Below, piece by piece: positions 17,162 through 26,011 of a DNA stretch of 64,000 nucleotides. The stretch covers positions 682,001-746,000 of the forward strand of contig CBDEFX010000002.1 in the NCBI GenBank assembly GCA_965237635.1, in the 5' to 3' direction. Position 1 is the first letter of the stretch; each line of letters begins with the position of its first letter. The notes under the pieces were generated by a model, which saw only the letters and a program-made list of their open reading frames with translations, was not told the origin of the DNA and did no database searches. The stretch is from CBDEFX01 sp965237635 (lineage in GTDB: Bacteria > Chloroflexota > Dehalococcoidia > Lucifugimonadales > CAUZJF01). A program made the translations under genes and the position numbers.

Positions 17162-19060
17162 ATGGCGACGACAGAGCCTGAGACCTGGAAGCCGGGCGAC
17201 CCGATAGGCTACGTCACAGCTGACATCCCCGACCTCGAGGTGCCTCCATACACAGGTGGACGCTACGAGGCCACTGTGCCCGACACCCTGGAGCTACAGG
17301 AGCGTGCCCGGCTCGCCCTCCACTGTATGACCGAGGCCACCGACCCCGAGGCCGACTACGAGCCTTACTACATCATCGGCCTGCGCGATGACCCACCGGT
17401 GATGCTCCACAACTCCTGGCACGCCGCCACTCTGGCGAATTTCATGGAGTCGGTAACCCTCATGCGCATCATGACCGGCAGCGAGCGGAACGCCGAGGTC
17501 GACCGCCGCTGGATGGAAGTCACGCTCAAGATGCAGGGCCCCGACGGGCTCATCTACACCCCGAAACGAGGGCGACCCTGGTCCGACTGGGAGATAACGA
17601 CCCAGATCGACGACGCCGACTATCGCGTTTACGGGGACCAGCTCATATCCGCGATGGGCAACGGCCCGACGCTGAGGACGATGACGCTGTTCGCAATACG
17701 GGACGGCGCTCGACTGTGGAGGGACGCTACTCGTCGATTGGTCGACGGGCTCATAGAGCTGGCTGTCGACGCCGGAGACTTCGCCTACTTCTGGCCGACG
17801 GTCCAGGGTACCAAAAAGGGAATTCCACCAGACGGCAAGGTGCCCGCACCCTGGGTGAATAGCTCGAGCTTGCGAGTGTCCCACGGACTGGTGTATGCCT
17901 ACCGGCTGCTGGGCTACGAGCCTGCGATGACCCTGGCCCGCAAGATCATCAACTATGCGCGGCGCAGCTTCTACGGCGATGATGGCACGTTCTACTCGAC
18001 CCCGGGCAACCCTCTTATGGCCCACTTCACCGCTCACTCGGAGGGCCTCCTGGGCATGTTCGAGTACGCTCTAACAGCAGAAGACGACGAACTGATGGAG
18101 TTCGTGGTGCGCAGCTTCGAGTGGGCCAGAGACTCGGGGGCCAACCTCGAGCAACGCGGATGGGACGAGTGGGTCAAGACTCCCGGTGCCTCTTTGATCG
18201 GATACTTCCCGGAGCACCTGAACAGCCACAGGACTCACGGCTCGGAGATCTGCGAGGTCGGCGACATGATCGCTCTGGCTCTGAAGCTCTCAGAGGCCGG
18301 AGTAGGAGACTATTGGGACGACGCCGATCGCTGGATACGCAACATGCTCGTCGAAGGACAGCTAACGTCCACCGACTGGGTGCACGACCTGCCACACGCG
18401 GACTTGATCAAACAGGCACCCGAGGTGCCTCCGGCCATAAACCCTTACGTGAATACTGACCGAGTCGCCGAGCGTAGCCTGGGGGCATTCGCCAGCTGGC
18501 CCGCTGCCAACCAGTGGGGCATACACGACGAATTCGGCACTATGCAATGCTGCACGATAACGGGAGCCCAAACGCTCTACTGGATATGGGAGCGGGTCCT
18601 GCGTCATCAGGACGGCAAGCTGCGCGTGAATCTGCTCCTGAACCGCGCCTCCCCATGGGCGGATATAGACAGCTACATCCCTTATCAGGGCCGATTGGAC
18701 GTTAACGTCAAGCAGGCGTTCGACCTCGAGATACGGATTCCCGAGTGGGTCACTCCCAATGAGACGCGTTGCGAGCTGAACGGTGAGCAACGCAGCCTCG
18801 GTTGGGACGGACGCTACGCCCAGGTCGGACCGGTCAACCCAGGACAAGTAGTCACACTGACTTTCCCCATAGGCGAGCGTACCGATGTCGTCCATATAGA
18901 GAAGCAGCCGTACACGCTGCTGCGCAAGGGTAACGAGGTCGTGTCCATAGACCCGCCCGGGCGCTATTACCCCTTCTACCAGCGCGAGCACTACCGGCAG
19001 GACTCACCCCGCTGGCGGAAGATCGAGCGGTTCATCCCCAAACAGCAAGTCGATTGGTAG
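17162..19060 (+). CDS. GH127-like (DUF1680-related) glycoside hydrolase, tandem copy 1
   Basis: This 632-residue protein reads as an alpha/alpha-barrel domain followed by a beta-domain. It carries the signature of the GH127 beta-L-arabinofuranosidase site: Glu362 and Cys364 in GSEICEVGDMIALAL, and the Cys463-Cys464 pair in TMQCCTITGAQTLYWIW. In HypBA1 the equivalent Glu338, Cys340, Cys417 and Cys418 bind zinc, and Cys417 is the nucleophile. The C-terminal IRIPEWV and PYTLLRKGNEVVSIDPP blocks are shared by all three copies. ATG 17162 follows GAGGGAG and is preferred over 17132. The sugar substrate is unknown. It has no signal peptide, so it probably acts in the cytoplasm after import. Confidence 0.75.
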   Translation: MATTEPETWKPGDPIGYVTADIPDLEVPPYTGGRYEATVPDTLELQERARLALHCMTEATDPEADYEPYYIIGLRDDPPVMLHNSWHAATLANFMESVTLMRIMTGSERNAEVDRRWMEVTLKMQGPDGLIYTPKRGRPWSDWEITTQIDDADYRVYGDQLISAMGNGPTLRTMTLFAIRDGARLWRDATRRLVDGLIELAVDAGDFAYFWPTVQGTKKGIPPDGKVPAPWVNSSSLRVSHGLVYAYRLLGYEPAMTLARKIINYARRSFYGDDGTFYSTPGNPLMAHFTAHSEGLLGMFEYALTAEDDELMEFVVRSFEWARDSGANLEQRGWDEWVKTPGASLIGYFPEHLNSHRTHGSEICEVGDMIALALKLSEAGVGDYWDDADRWIRNMLVEGQLTSTDWVHDLPHADLIKQAPEVPPAINPYVNTDRVAERSLGAFASWPAANQWGIHDEFGTMQCCTITGAQTLYWIWERVLRHQDGKLRVNLLLNRASPWADIDSYIPYQGRLDVNVKQAFDLEIRIPEWVTPNETRCELNGEQRSLGWDGRYAQVGPVNPGQVVTLTFPIGERTDVVHIEKQPYTLLRKGNEVVSIDPPGRYYPFYQREHYRQDSPRWRKIERFIPKQQVDW

Positions 19061-19395
19061 GCGGGAATACGCGGTAACCTGCTCGGCCCGAACGGCGGGC
19101 TCACGGACGGACCATGTAACTACCTCATAGGGCTTTGCATAACGTAGGGGGCGGGTTTCAAACCCGCCCTCCCTTCTCGTCCTGACGGGAGAGGGGAAAG
19201 AGGCTGCCCTGAGCCCCGCCGAAGGGTGCGGGTGTCCATCTTTTTTGTGCAAAGCTCTTGGCGGGGGTCTGGGGAGAACCCCAACCGAATAACGATCAGG
19301 GCGGGCGGGTGGGAAAAGAGTCCTCGACTTTTCCATCTGCTAAAGTGGCAATAAGTCGACTGCTCGCGCAAAATCCACCTCAAGGGAGACATCGA
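19061..19395. repeat. Duplicated leader and repeat region upstream of GH127-like gene 2
   Basis: It repeats the order seen at 16877-17161: a CTCATAGGGCTTTGCATAAC block, the GGGCGGGTTT/AAACCCGCCC palindrome (19149-19169), TTGTGCAAAGC at about 19246, then ATCTGCTAAAGTGG and AAGGGAGACATC before the start. No gene is present. Confidence 0.6.
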
Positions 19396-21300
19396 ATGGC
19401 GACCAAAGGGAGAGAGACCCGAAAGCCCGGCGACCCTATCGGCTATATCACGCCGGACATCCCCGACTTCGAGGTGCCCCAATATGAGGGCGAGCGCTAC
19501 GAGGTCACTGTACCTGACACACTTGAGCTGCAGGAGCGTGCGCAGTTCGCCATCCACAACATGACTGAGGCCACGGACCCCGAGGCCGACTACGAGCCCT
19601 ACTACATCATCGGCCTGCGCGACGACCCGCCGGTAATGGTCCACAACTCCTGGCACGGCTCCGTGTTCTCGAAGTACCCGGAGTCTGTGTCACTCATGCG
19701 CATCATGACTGGCAGCCGGCAGAACACGGAGGTCGACCGTCGGTGGATGGAGGTAACGCTGAAGATGCAGGGGCCAGACGGGCTGGCCTATACCCCGACG
19801 CGCGGACGACCCTGGGCCAACTGGGAAACGGCAGTCCTCATGGACAATTCCGACTACACAGTCCACGGGGACCAGCAGATAAGCGCGTTCGGCAACGGTC
19901 GCACTCTGAGCACGATGTCCCTGTTTGCACGGAGGGATGGCGGTCCGCTGTGGCGTGACGCCACTCGTCGGTTGGTGGACGGGCTCATCGAGCTGGCCGT
20001 CGACGCCGGGGACATGGCCTACTTTTGGCCGACGATCCAGCTCGCCCTGAAGGGAGGTCCGGCCGACGGCAGAGTGCCCACCCCCTGGATCAACGGCGAG
20101 AGCTCGGTCGTCCCACATGGGCTGGTGCACGCCTACCTTCTGCTGGGCTACGAGCCGGCTTTGGATCTGGCGGGCAAAGTGATCAACTACTTGCGCCGCA
20201 ACTACTTCGGTCCCGACGGGACCTTCTTTTCAACGCCCGGCAATCCGAGGATGGCACACTTCCATACCCACTCGCACGGTCTGCTAACGATGCAGGACTA
20301 CGCCCAGACGGCCGGCGACCAGGAGCTTATGGAGTTCGTGGTGCGCAGCTTCCAGTGGGCAAGAGACTCGGGAGCCAACTTGGACGGGCGAGGCTGGCGT
20401 GGCTGGGACGAGTATGTGAATACTCCTGGCGGATCTCTGATCGGATACTTTCCTGAGCACCTGGGCAGTGACAGGCCGCATGGTTCCGAGATCTGCGAGG
20501 TCAGCGACATGATCGCCCTCGCGATGAAGCTGTCCGAGGCCGGGCTCGGCGACTACTGGGACGACGCAGACCGATGGATACGCAACATGCTGGTCGAAGG
20601 GCAGCTCACCTCCACCGACTGGGTCCATAGCCTCCCTCATGCTGATCTGATCAAACCCGACCCTCCGTCTCCTCCGGCCAACCCCTACGTTACTACGGAC
20701 CGGGTGGCGGAGCGCAGCCTGGGGGCCTTCGCAGGCTGGCCAACCCCCAACGAGTGGGGCATACGCGACCAATTCGCCACCATGCAATGTTGCACTGTCA
20801 ACGGAGCGCGGGCGCTCTATTGGATATGGGAGCGCGTCCTGCGCCATCAGAACGGCAAGCTGCGCGTGAACCTGCTCCTGAACCGTGCCTCGCCGTGGGC
20901 AGACATAGACAGCTACATCCCATATCAGGGCCGCGTAGACGTCAAGATCAAGCACGCGGTCGACCTCGAGATGCGGATTCCCGAATGGGTCAGTCCCGAT
21001 GAAGCGCGCTGCGAGGTGAGCGGAGGGGAGCGCCGCCTTGGATGGAATGGAAGGTATGCCCAGGTCGGTCAAGTGAACCCCGGCGAAGTAGCCACTTTGA
21101 CCTTCCCGATAAGCGAGCGCACGGACGTCGTTTTTATCGAAAAGGAGCCGTACACACTGCTACGAAAGGGCAACGAGGTCGTGTCAATCGACCCGCCGGG
21201 CCGTCACTATCCACTTTTCAAGCGTGAGCACTACCGGCAGGACTCGCCCGGGTTGCGAAAGGTCGAGCGGTTCGTGCCGAAAGAGTGGGTCGACTGGTAG
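19396..21300 (+). CDS. GH127-like (DUF1680-related) glycoside hydrolase, tandem copy 2
   Basis: This 634-residue protein is closely similar to the preceding gene along its whole length. It keeps the probable zinc/nucleophile residues (SEICEVSDMIALAM and TMQCCTVNGARALYWIW). ATG 19396 follows AAGGGAG, and the longer in-frame extension to 19258 lies within repeat DNA. Gene and leader together make a tandem duplication. Differences are spread through the barrel (for example PTIQLALKGGPADGR against PTVQGTKKGIPPDGK), so the two copies may have diverged in substrate. Confidence 0.75.
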   Translation: MATKGRETRKPGDPIGYITPDIPDFEVPQYEGERYEVTVPDTLELQERAQFAIHNMTEATDPEADYEPYYIIGLRDDPPVMVHNSWHGSVFSKYPESVSLMRIMTGSRQNTEVDRRWMEVTLKMQGPDGLAYTPTRGRPWANWETAVLMDNSDYTVHGDQQISAFGNGRTLSTMSLFARRDGGPLWRDATRRLVDGLIELAVDAGDMAYFWPTIQLALKGGPADGRVPTPWINGESSVVPHGLVHAYLLLGYEPALDLAGKVINYLRRNYFGPDGTFFSTPGNPRMAHFHTHSHGLLTMQDYAQTAGDQELMEFVVRSFQWARDSGANLDGRGWRGWDEYVNTPGGSLIGYFPEHLGSDRPHGSEICEVSDMIALAMKLSEAGLGDYWDDADRWIRNMLVEGQLTSTDWVHSLPHADLIKPDPPSPPANPYVTTDRVAERSLGAFAGWPTPNEWGIRDQFATMQCCTVNGARALYWIWERVLRHQNGKLRVNLLLNRASPWADIDSYIPYQGRVDVKIKHAVDLEMRIPEWVSPDEARCEVSGGERRLGWNGRYAQVGQVNPGEVATLTFPISERTDVVFIEKEPYTLLRKGNEVVSIDPPGRHYPLFKREHYRQDSPGLRKVERFVPKEWVDW

Positions 21301-21314
21301 TGGTATTTATCCGT

Positions 21315-21360
21315 TTACCCCGAGTAGTCCCGATGCCCATCGGGACGTATCGAGGGACCC
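21315..21360. repeat. Dispersed inverted repeat
   Basis: CCCCGAGTAGTCCCGATGCC leads into CATCGGGACGTATCGAGGGA, forming a GTCCCGATG/CATCGGGAC hairpin. The same unit occurs in the opposite orientation at 47937-47980. It lies between the GH127-like gene and the solute-binding protein gene and may attenuate transcription. Confidence 0.65.
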
Positions 21361-21538
21361 GTCCGGTGAACTCTCGAACTCCTTCCCGCATGGCCAATGC
21401 ATGCTTTGGCGGATAATTATTGTCCGGAATTACCGGGGTGCCTAGTGGTACGAGGGTTGACAGCAGGAATGCGATGTGATTAGAATGCCAAAGCGTTAAT
21501 CGAAGCTAGCGAATCTAGCAAGCGAAGGAGTGTTCAAC

Positions 21539-23929
21539 ATGTGGGCTAGAATACTCGATGTAAGGTTGGTACTTGGCATGGTCGTGGCGCTTGTGATCGT
21601 CGTCGCGCTCGCTTGTGGCCAGGAGGACACGCCAGCAGCGGGTCCCCCGCCGCCACCTCCGCCGCCACCGCCACCTGCCGCGGTCCCGGCCCCTCCGCCA
21701 CCACCGACAACCGTCGCGGCCCCCGCGGCGCCACGAGCGCCGGCCGCACAGCCTCCGGTACGTCAGGTGCAGCCGAGGGCCCCGACGGCCCCATCGGCAC
21801 CGACTGGTGCAATGCTTTCTCCGACCGGGACCAAGAAGGGGACGTACGTGCCCCCGAAGCAGTTCCCTGGCGAGGTCTTCATGCCGGCGTTGTATGACGG
21901 CCCCATGCCGTCTACGTGGCAGGAGAACCCCAGGTTCGCCGCGGCCGCAGCGGGCGGAGCGAACTGGGGCCAGGCCGAAGGACACTACGGCAATCACGAG
22001 GGCCCCCTTCAAGCGATGGATGACCGCGTACCGATAGTGGCGGACCGGCTGGTCCACCAGGTACCCGATGAAATAGGGGCGTACGGCGGCATCTGGCGGA
22101 TGGCCAACAGCGGTTGGCAGATAGACATGAGGACCTTGTCCCTTGCCGGAGTCGTAAAGTGGGGCAACGACGGCGTGACTATGACCCCCTACGTCTACAA
22201 GGACATTGGGATGGACGATAGCGGCACGGTAATGACCGCTACCCTGCGCCAGGGGATGAAGTGGTCGGACGGCTCGCCCCTGAACATGGAGAACATCCGG
22301 TTCGCTCATGACGATATCATGAACAACCGGGAGTATAGAGCGAGCCCGGTTTTCCCATGCAAGGATCTGATTACGGGGAACCAGTGCAGGGTTGACTATC
22401 TCGACGACTGGACCTATACGTACACGTTTGACACACCGAATTTCATCGTTCTCGAGGGAGAGGGCGCTGCGGCGACCCACTATCAGTGCAGAGGTACGTG
22501 TGTCTACGCCAGCGAGTTCCTAAAGCAGTTCCACCCAGGGTACGCGGATCCGGCCTCGCTACAGGCGGCGATGGCCGAGTTGGACGTGGACAACTGGGTC
22601 AGCAACTTCATGTCAAGGGTCAGCGTGCATGGCCCTTACTACAGACTTCAGCCGGTAGTCGGGGCGTGGGTCCAGACCTCCGGCCTGAGCGTGGGGGCCT
22701 TTTTGAACAGCGAGTCCAACCCCTACTACCACGTCTTTGACCCGGAAGGGAACCAGATGCCCTACCTGGACGGGACGGCATCGGTCGGTTTTGAGAGCAG
22801 GGAGGTGGCCGTCTTCCGTGCCATGGCCGGTGAGTCGGACGGGCACACACAGATCTATCGGACCGACGAGCTACCGCTATACCAGCAGAACCTGGTGAGC
22901 GGCGACTACAGCTTGTACCCCTGGCCCGACATGGCAGGGAGTGATTCCTGGTTCCGGACGAACCAGACGTACAACGATGACCCCGACATCGGGAGGGCGT
23001 TGAGGACGAAGGACTTCCGTATCGCGCTGTCTCTGGCCATGGACCGGGAAGAGATCAATGAGCTCGTGTTCCTGAGCCTGGGCACACCCGGCAACATGAT
23101 ACCCAACCCGACGACACCCTACTCTCCGGGCGAGGTCCCCTACCGGAACGTGGACGCTGTGCAAGACGTCGCCAGGGCCAACTCCTTGTTGGACGGCCTG
23201 GGCTATAGGGACACGGACGGCGACGGCACCCGGAACTTCCCCGGAGGGAGCGACATAGAGCTGTTCCTGGAGATAAACAGCGACCGGTGGTACACCCTGG
23301 GGGACATACTGGTATCGAATTTCGCGGACATCGGTATCGGGCTGGACTGGATTCCGGACGAAAACGAAGCTCGGCACTGGAATGACAATACCAACTACCT
23401 CGGCGTAGGCGGAGGCCACGGCAACCCGAACCCGTTCCACGCTTACCCTGCTGGCACAGTTCACGGACCTGGGTTGGTTGCTGCCCTAATCTCTAAGTTC
23501 CTTCAGACCGAGGGCTCAGAGGGGATGGCCAAGACCGGTCCGGACCCGGCATACCAGCCGTCGGCGCCGGCGGGCACCTGGCCTGCCGACTCTGATGGCA
23601 TACTCTCGCAGTTGGGAGAAACTCTTACGGCAGGCCAGAACTACGAGTTGCTGCACCCTACGCGGGTAGCCGAGGGCAAGAAGTATTTCGAGCTGGGAGC
23701 CGAGTACAAGTTCAACATCGGTCTGGTGCACTTTGCGCCGGCGTTCCGGGGAATCATGCTCAAGCGGAACAACTTCAGGAACGTGGTCAAGCATCAGAAC
23801 TGGGACGCCATCGGGTTTTCCATGTACCAGACCTACTTCGAGGACGGCATGGACAACATGAACAACCCCGGGAACAAGTCCAAGAAGTACAAGAGCGAGA
23901 GCTTCCTGACGGGACTGACGTACGACTAG
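21539..23929 (+). CDS. Oligopeptide-type ABC transporter solute-binding lipoprotein (SBP family 5)
   Basis: This 796-residue extracytoplasmic protein has a lipoprotein signal (VVALVIVVALAC, Cys26). Then comes a Pro-rich linker of about 60 residues with a run of eleven prolines, and a family 5 solute-binding fold, with VVKWGNDGVTMTPYVYKDI near the N-terminus and LRQGMKWSDGSPLNMENIRFAHDDI as the signature. It is longer than usual for the family (500-600), mainly because of the linker and C-terminal insertions. ATG 21539 has AAGGAG eight bases upstream, and a GTG at 21530 is too close. It probably delivers an oligosaccharide or peptide to the DppB-like permease of the same module. Confidence 0.85.
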   Translation: MWARILDVRLVLGMVVALVIVVALACGQEDTPAAGPPPPPPPPPPPAAVPAPPPPPTTVAAPAAPRAPAAQPPVRQVQPRAPTAPSAPTGAMLSPTGTKKGTYVPPKQFPGEVFMPALYDGPMPSTWQENPRFAAAAAGGANWGQAEGHYGNHEGPLQAMDDRVPIVADRLVHQVPDEIGAYGGIWRMANSGWQIDMRTLSLAGVVKWGNDGVTMTPYVYKDIGMDDSGTVMTATLRQGMKWSDGSPLNMENIRFAHDDIMNNREYRASPVFPCKDLITGNQCRVDYLDDWTYTYTFDTPNFIVLEGEGAAATHYQCRGTCVYASEFLKQFHPGYADPASLQAAMAELDVDNWVSNFMSRVSVHGPYYRLQPVVGAWVQTSGLSVGAFLNSESNPYYHVFDPEGNQMPYLDGTASVGFESREVAVFRAMAGESDGHTQIYRTDELPLYQQNLVSGDYSLYPWPDMAGSDSWFRTNQTYNDDPDIGRALRTKDFRIALSLAMDREEINELVFLSLGTPGNMIPNPTTPYSPGEVPYRNVDAVQDVARANSLLDGLGYRDTDGDGTRNFPGGSDIELFLEINSDRWYTLGDILVSNFADIGIGLDWIPDENEARHWNDNTNYLGVGGGHGNPNPFHAYPAGTVHGPGLVAALISKFLQTEGSEGMAKTGPDPAYQPSAPAGTWPADSDGILSQLGETLTAGQNYELLHPTRVAEGKKYFELGAEYKFNIGLVHFAPAFRGIMLKRNNFRNVVKHQNWDAIGFSMYQTYFEDGMDNMNNPGNKSKKYKSESFLTGLTYD

Positions 23930-23960
23930 AGTCGGTCGCCTGAAAGGACGACGATAGGTC

Positions 23961-23993
23961 GAGGCCCCCCCGATGCCGAATCGGGGGGGCCTC
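23961..23993 (+). terminator. Hairpin terminator after the solute-binding protein gene
   Basis: GAGGCCCCCCCGAT pairs perfectly with ATCGGGGGGGCCTC around a five-base loop (GCCGA), 32 bp after the stop, followed by a weak T-rich tail (CTTT). Confidence 0.7.
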
Positions 23994-24439
23994 TCGCTTT
24001 CAAGACCACCGTTCACCCCGCGAGTGGTCCCACGGTAAGTGTCCGTTCGTGGTGAGTGACCTCAATCCAAACCGAACATCGGACAGTTCCGGGAGCGCTC
24101 TTGTCCCTTCTCCCTCCAGGGAGAAGGCTAGGATGAGGGGGATCTTCCCGAAACACTGCAAAACACCCCTCGCTAAGCTGTCACGTCAGAGCCTGCCGAA
24201 CCGCGAGTCAACCAAGCGAGGATGTGAAAATGAAAGGCCCTGGCCTCTAGTCTCGGGGTCCTAAAAAATGTGTCCTATTCTATTCCATTGTGTCCCACTT
24301 AGCTAGGGATTTCGGTACACTGCGGAACAGCGGTGGAACAGAAATGGGACAGGCCACTTCGCCGCGCGCGGTGCAGGCGCTAGGGGGTCTGTCCCTCAGA
24401 GCAATTATAGCACCTATGTTCGCTATTGTCGAGGGGTGT
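23994..24439. repeat. Non-coding stretch with dispersed repeat
   Basis: It contains the repeat ending GGGAGAAGGCTAGGATGAGG (24104-24141), also seen at 7138-7179. From 24260 to 24440 there is AT-richer DNA with a possible minus-strand promoter (24404-24432) but no convincing gene on either strand. Confidence 0.5.
24404..24432 (-). promoter_or_regulatory. Possible sigma70-type promoter (minus strand)
   Basis: On the minus strand, TCGACA (24432-24427) and TATAAT (24409-24404) are separated by exactly 17 bases, a near-consensus arrangement. It would transcribe toward 24300, where no open frame is convincing, so it may drive a small RNA or be a relic. It could also be chance. Confidence 0.35.
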
Positions 24440-24447
24440 GGGCCAAC

Positions 24448-25892
24448 GCAACTGTTCAGACTTAAAGGGATGAACCTAAGACCCCCTAGCGTTGCGAGTG
24501 GCAGTGATGTCATAAGGGAGAGGTGGAAGCTGAAGTAGACCTGCAGAGTGCGAGCCGTGAGACGCTGCTGGCGGTGATAGCCGAGTTGCGGCAGCGTGTA
24601 GAGGAGTTGGATGCTCAGCTGAGCATCCGCGGCCCGACCGCAGGGATGCCGGGCAACAAGCGGTTCGTCAAGCGGCATCAGCCTAAGAGGAACGGACCCC
24701 GTAAGCGTCGTCTCCACGGCTTTGCCCGACGGCGGATGGAACCCACGCAGCGGGTGATACATGCTCCTGAGTCGTGCCCGGAGTGCGGGACGGGCCTGTC
24801 AGGCGGCTGGGTTCAGCGGACACGAGAAGTCATCGAGCTTCCGATGGTGCCAGCAGAGGTGATCGAGCACGTCTTTGTGGCCCGGATATGTCCGCTGTGC
24901 GACAAGCGGCGGTTGCCTCAAGAGCCGTTGGAGGGCTTAGCAATGGGGCGGCGGCGCTTGGGGGTCAACCTGGTGAGCCTTATTGTTACGCTGCGAGAAG
25001 AGGGGCGGCTGCCGGTGAGGAGCATCCAGTGGTACCTGCAAACGGTACATCAGTTGGAGCTGAGCGTGGGCGCCATCATTGACGTAGTACACGCCACGGC
25101 CCAACGGGCCCAACCGGTAGTGGCTGAGATGCTGGAGCGCATACGTGGCTCTCCGGTAGTGCATGCGGATGAGACCGGCTGGCGGCAGGATGGGGCCAAC
25201 GGCTATGTCTGGACCTTCAGCACTCCCACGGAGCGATACTTCCTACGCCGTGGCCGCGGCAAGGGTGTGGTGGACGAGGTGTTGGGCGAGTCCCCCGGTC
25301 AGGGCGAGAGCAGACTCTTCAGCGGAGTGCTGGTGAGTGACTTCTACGCTGCATACAGTCACTACCCCGGCCTCAAGCAGCGCTGTTGGGTACACCTGTT
25401 GCGGGACATCAATGAGCTTGAGGCGTTGTACCCTCAAGACATGGGCCTCGCCCTATGGGCTACAGCGGTGCGCCAACTCTATGACCGGGCAAAGGCGTGC
25501 ACTGACGCCCGCAGCCGACCGGCGTCTGGCTCACACCCGTCAGCGTCTCCCAACCAGTTGATGCTGGAGAAACTTCTGCTGTCGCTGTGCCAGCCCTTCT
25601 CCAACGACGATACTGCGCCTCAAGCCAAGCTCTGCCGGCGCATAGAACGGTTCATCAAGGAACTGTTCGTCTTCGTTTCCCACCCGGGTGTGCCACCCGA
25701 GAACAATGCGGCTGAACGGAGCTTACGGCACCTGGTGGTCAGCCGTAAGATCAGCGGCGGCACTCGCTCTGAACGGGGCACCAACACCAAAATGGCTCTC
25801 GCATCCCTCTTTGGCACCTGGAGGGCCAACGACCTTAACCCACTCCTCCACTGCCGCAACCTGCTCGTTTCCCCTCAACTCTGAACAGTTAC
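24448..25892 (+). mobile_element. IS66-type element with 8-bp target duplication
   Basis: Its terminal inverted repeats are GCAACTGTTCAGA at 24448 and, reading inward from 25892, GTAACTGTTCAGA. Further matches extend to about 22 bp. The 8-bp sequence GGGCCAAC directly flanks both ends (24440-24447 and 25893-25900), the target duplication length expected for IS66. At 1445 bp it carries only the large transposase and lacks the accessory tnpA/tnpB genes. It landed beside a GTAGGGGCGC palindromic repeat. Confidence 0.9.
24523..25884 (+). CDS. IS66-family transposase (TnpC)
   Basis: This 453-residue intact transposase has the IS66 domains in order. First is an N-terminal coiled coil (SRETLLAVIAELRQRVEELDAQL). 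Then comes the zinc finger (CPECGTGL...CPLCDKRR). The DDE core follows, with VVHADETGWR, VLVSDFYAAYSHY and the C-terminal VPPENNAAERSLRHLVVSRKISGG. GTG 24523 is the start, behind AAGGGAGAG. No frameshift or stop is seen, so the element is potentially active. Confidence 0.95.
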   Translation: MEAEVDLQSASRETLLAVIAELRQRVEELDAQLSIRGPTAGMPGNKRFVKRHQPKRNGPRKRRLHGFARRRMEPTQRVIHAPESCPECGTGLSGGWVQRTREVIELPMVPAEVIEHVFVARICPLCDKRRLPQEPLEGLAMGRRRLGVNLVSLIVTLREEGRLPVRSIQWYLQTVHQLELSVGAIIDVVHATAQRAQPVVAEMLERIRGSPVVHADETGWRQDGANGYVWTFSTPTERYFLRRGRGKGVVDEVLGESPGQGESRLFSGVLVSDFYAAYSHYPGLKQRCWVHLLRDINELEALYPQDMGLALWATAVRQLYDRAKACTDARSRPASGSHPSASPNQLMLEKLLLSLCQPFSNDDTAPQAKLCRRIERFIKELFVFVSHPGVPPENNAAERSLRHLVVSRKISGGTRSERGTNTKMALASLFGTWRANDLNPLLHCRNLLVSPQL

Positions 25893-26011
25893 GGGCCAAC
25901 GTCTGTCTGTAGGGGCGCATGGCGTGCGCCCGCCGGGGGTGTGCTGTCAGGTCCTCTGTATTCGAGCAGCGACGCCGGTGGCACAGTAGCGGAATCAGAA
26001 GGCGGGAGGTC

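Noticed and set aside
17294..18037. Minus-strand frame of 247 codons
   Set aside because: Antisense to GH127-like gene 1; low-complexity composition.
24290..24762. Small frames around the left end of IS66
   Set aside because: They cross the element boundary or lie antisense to the transposase and show no protein features.
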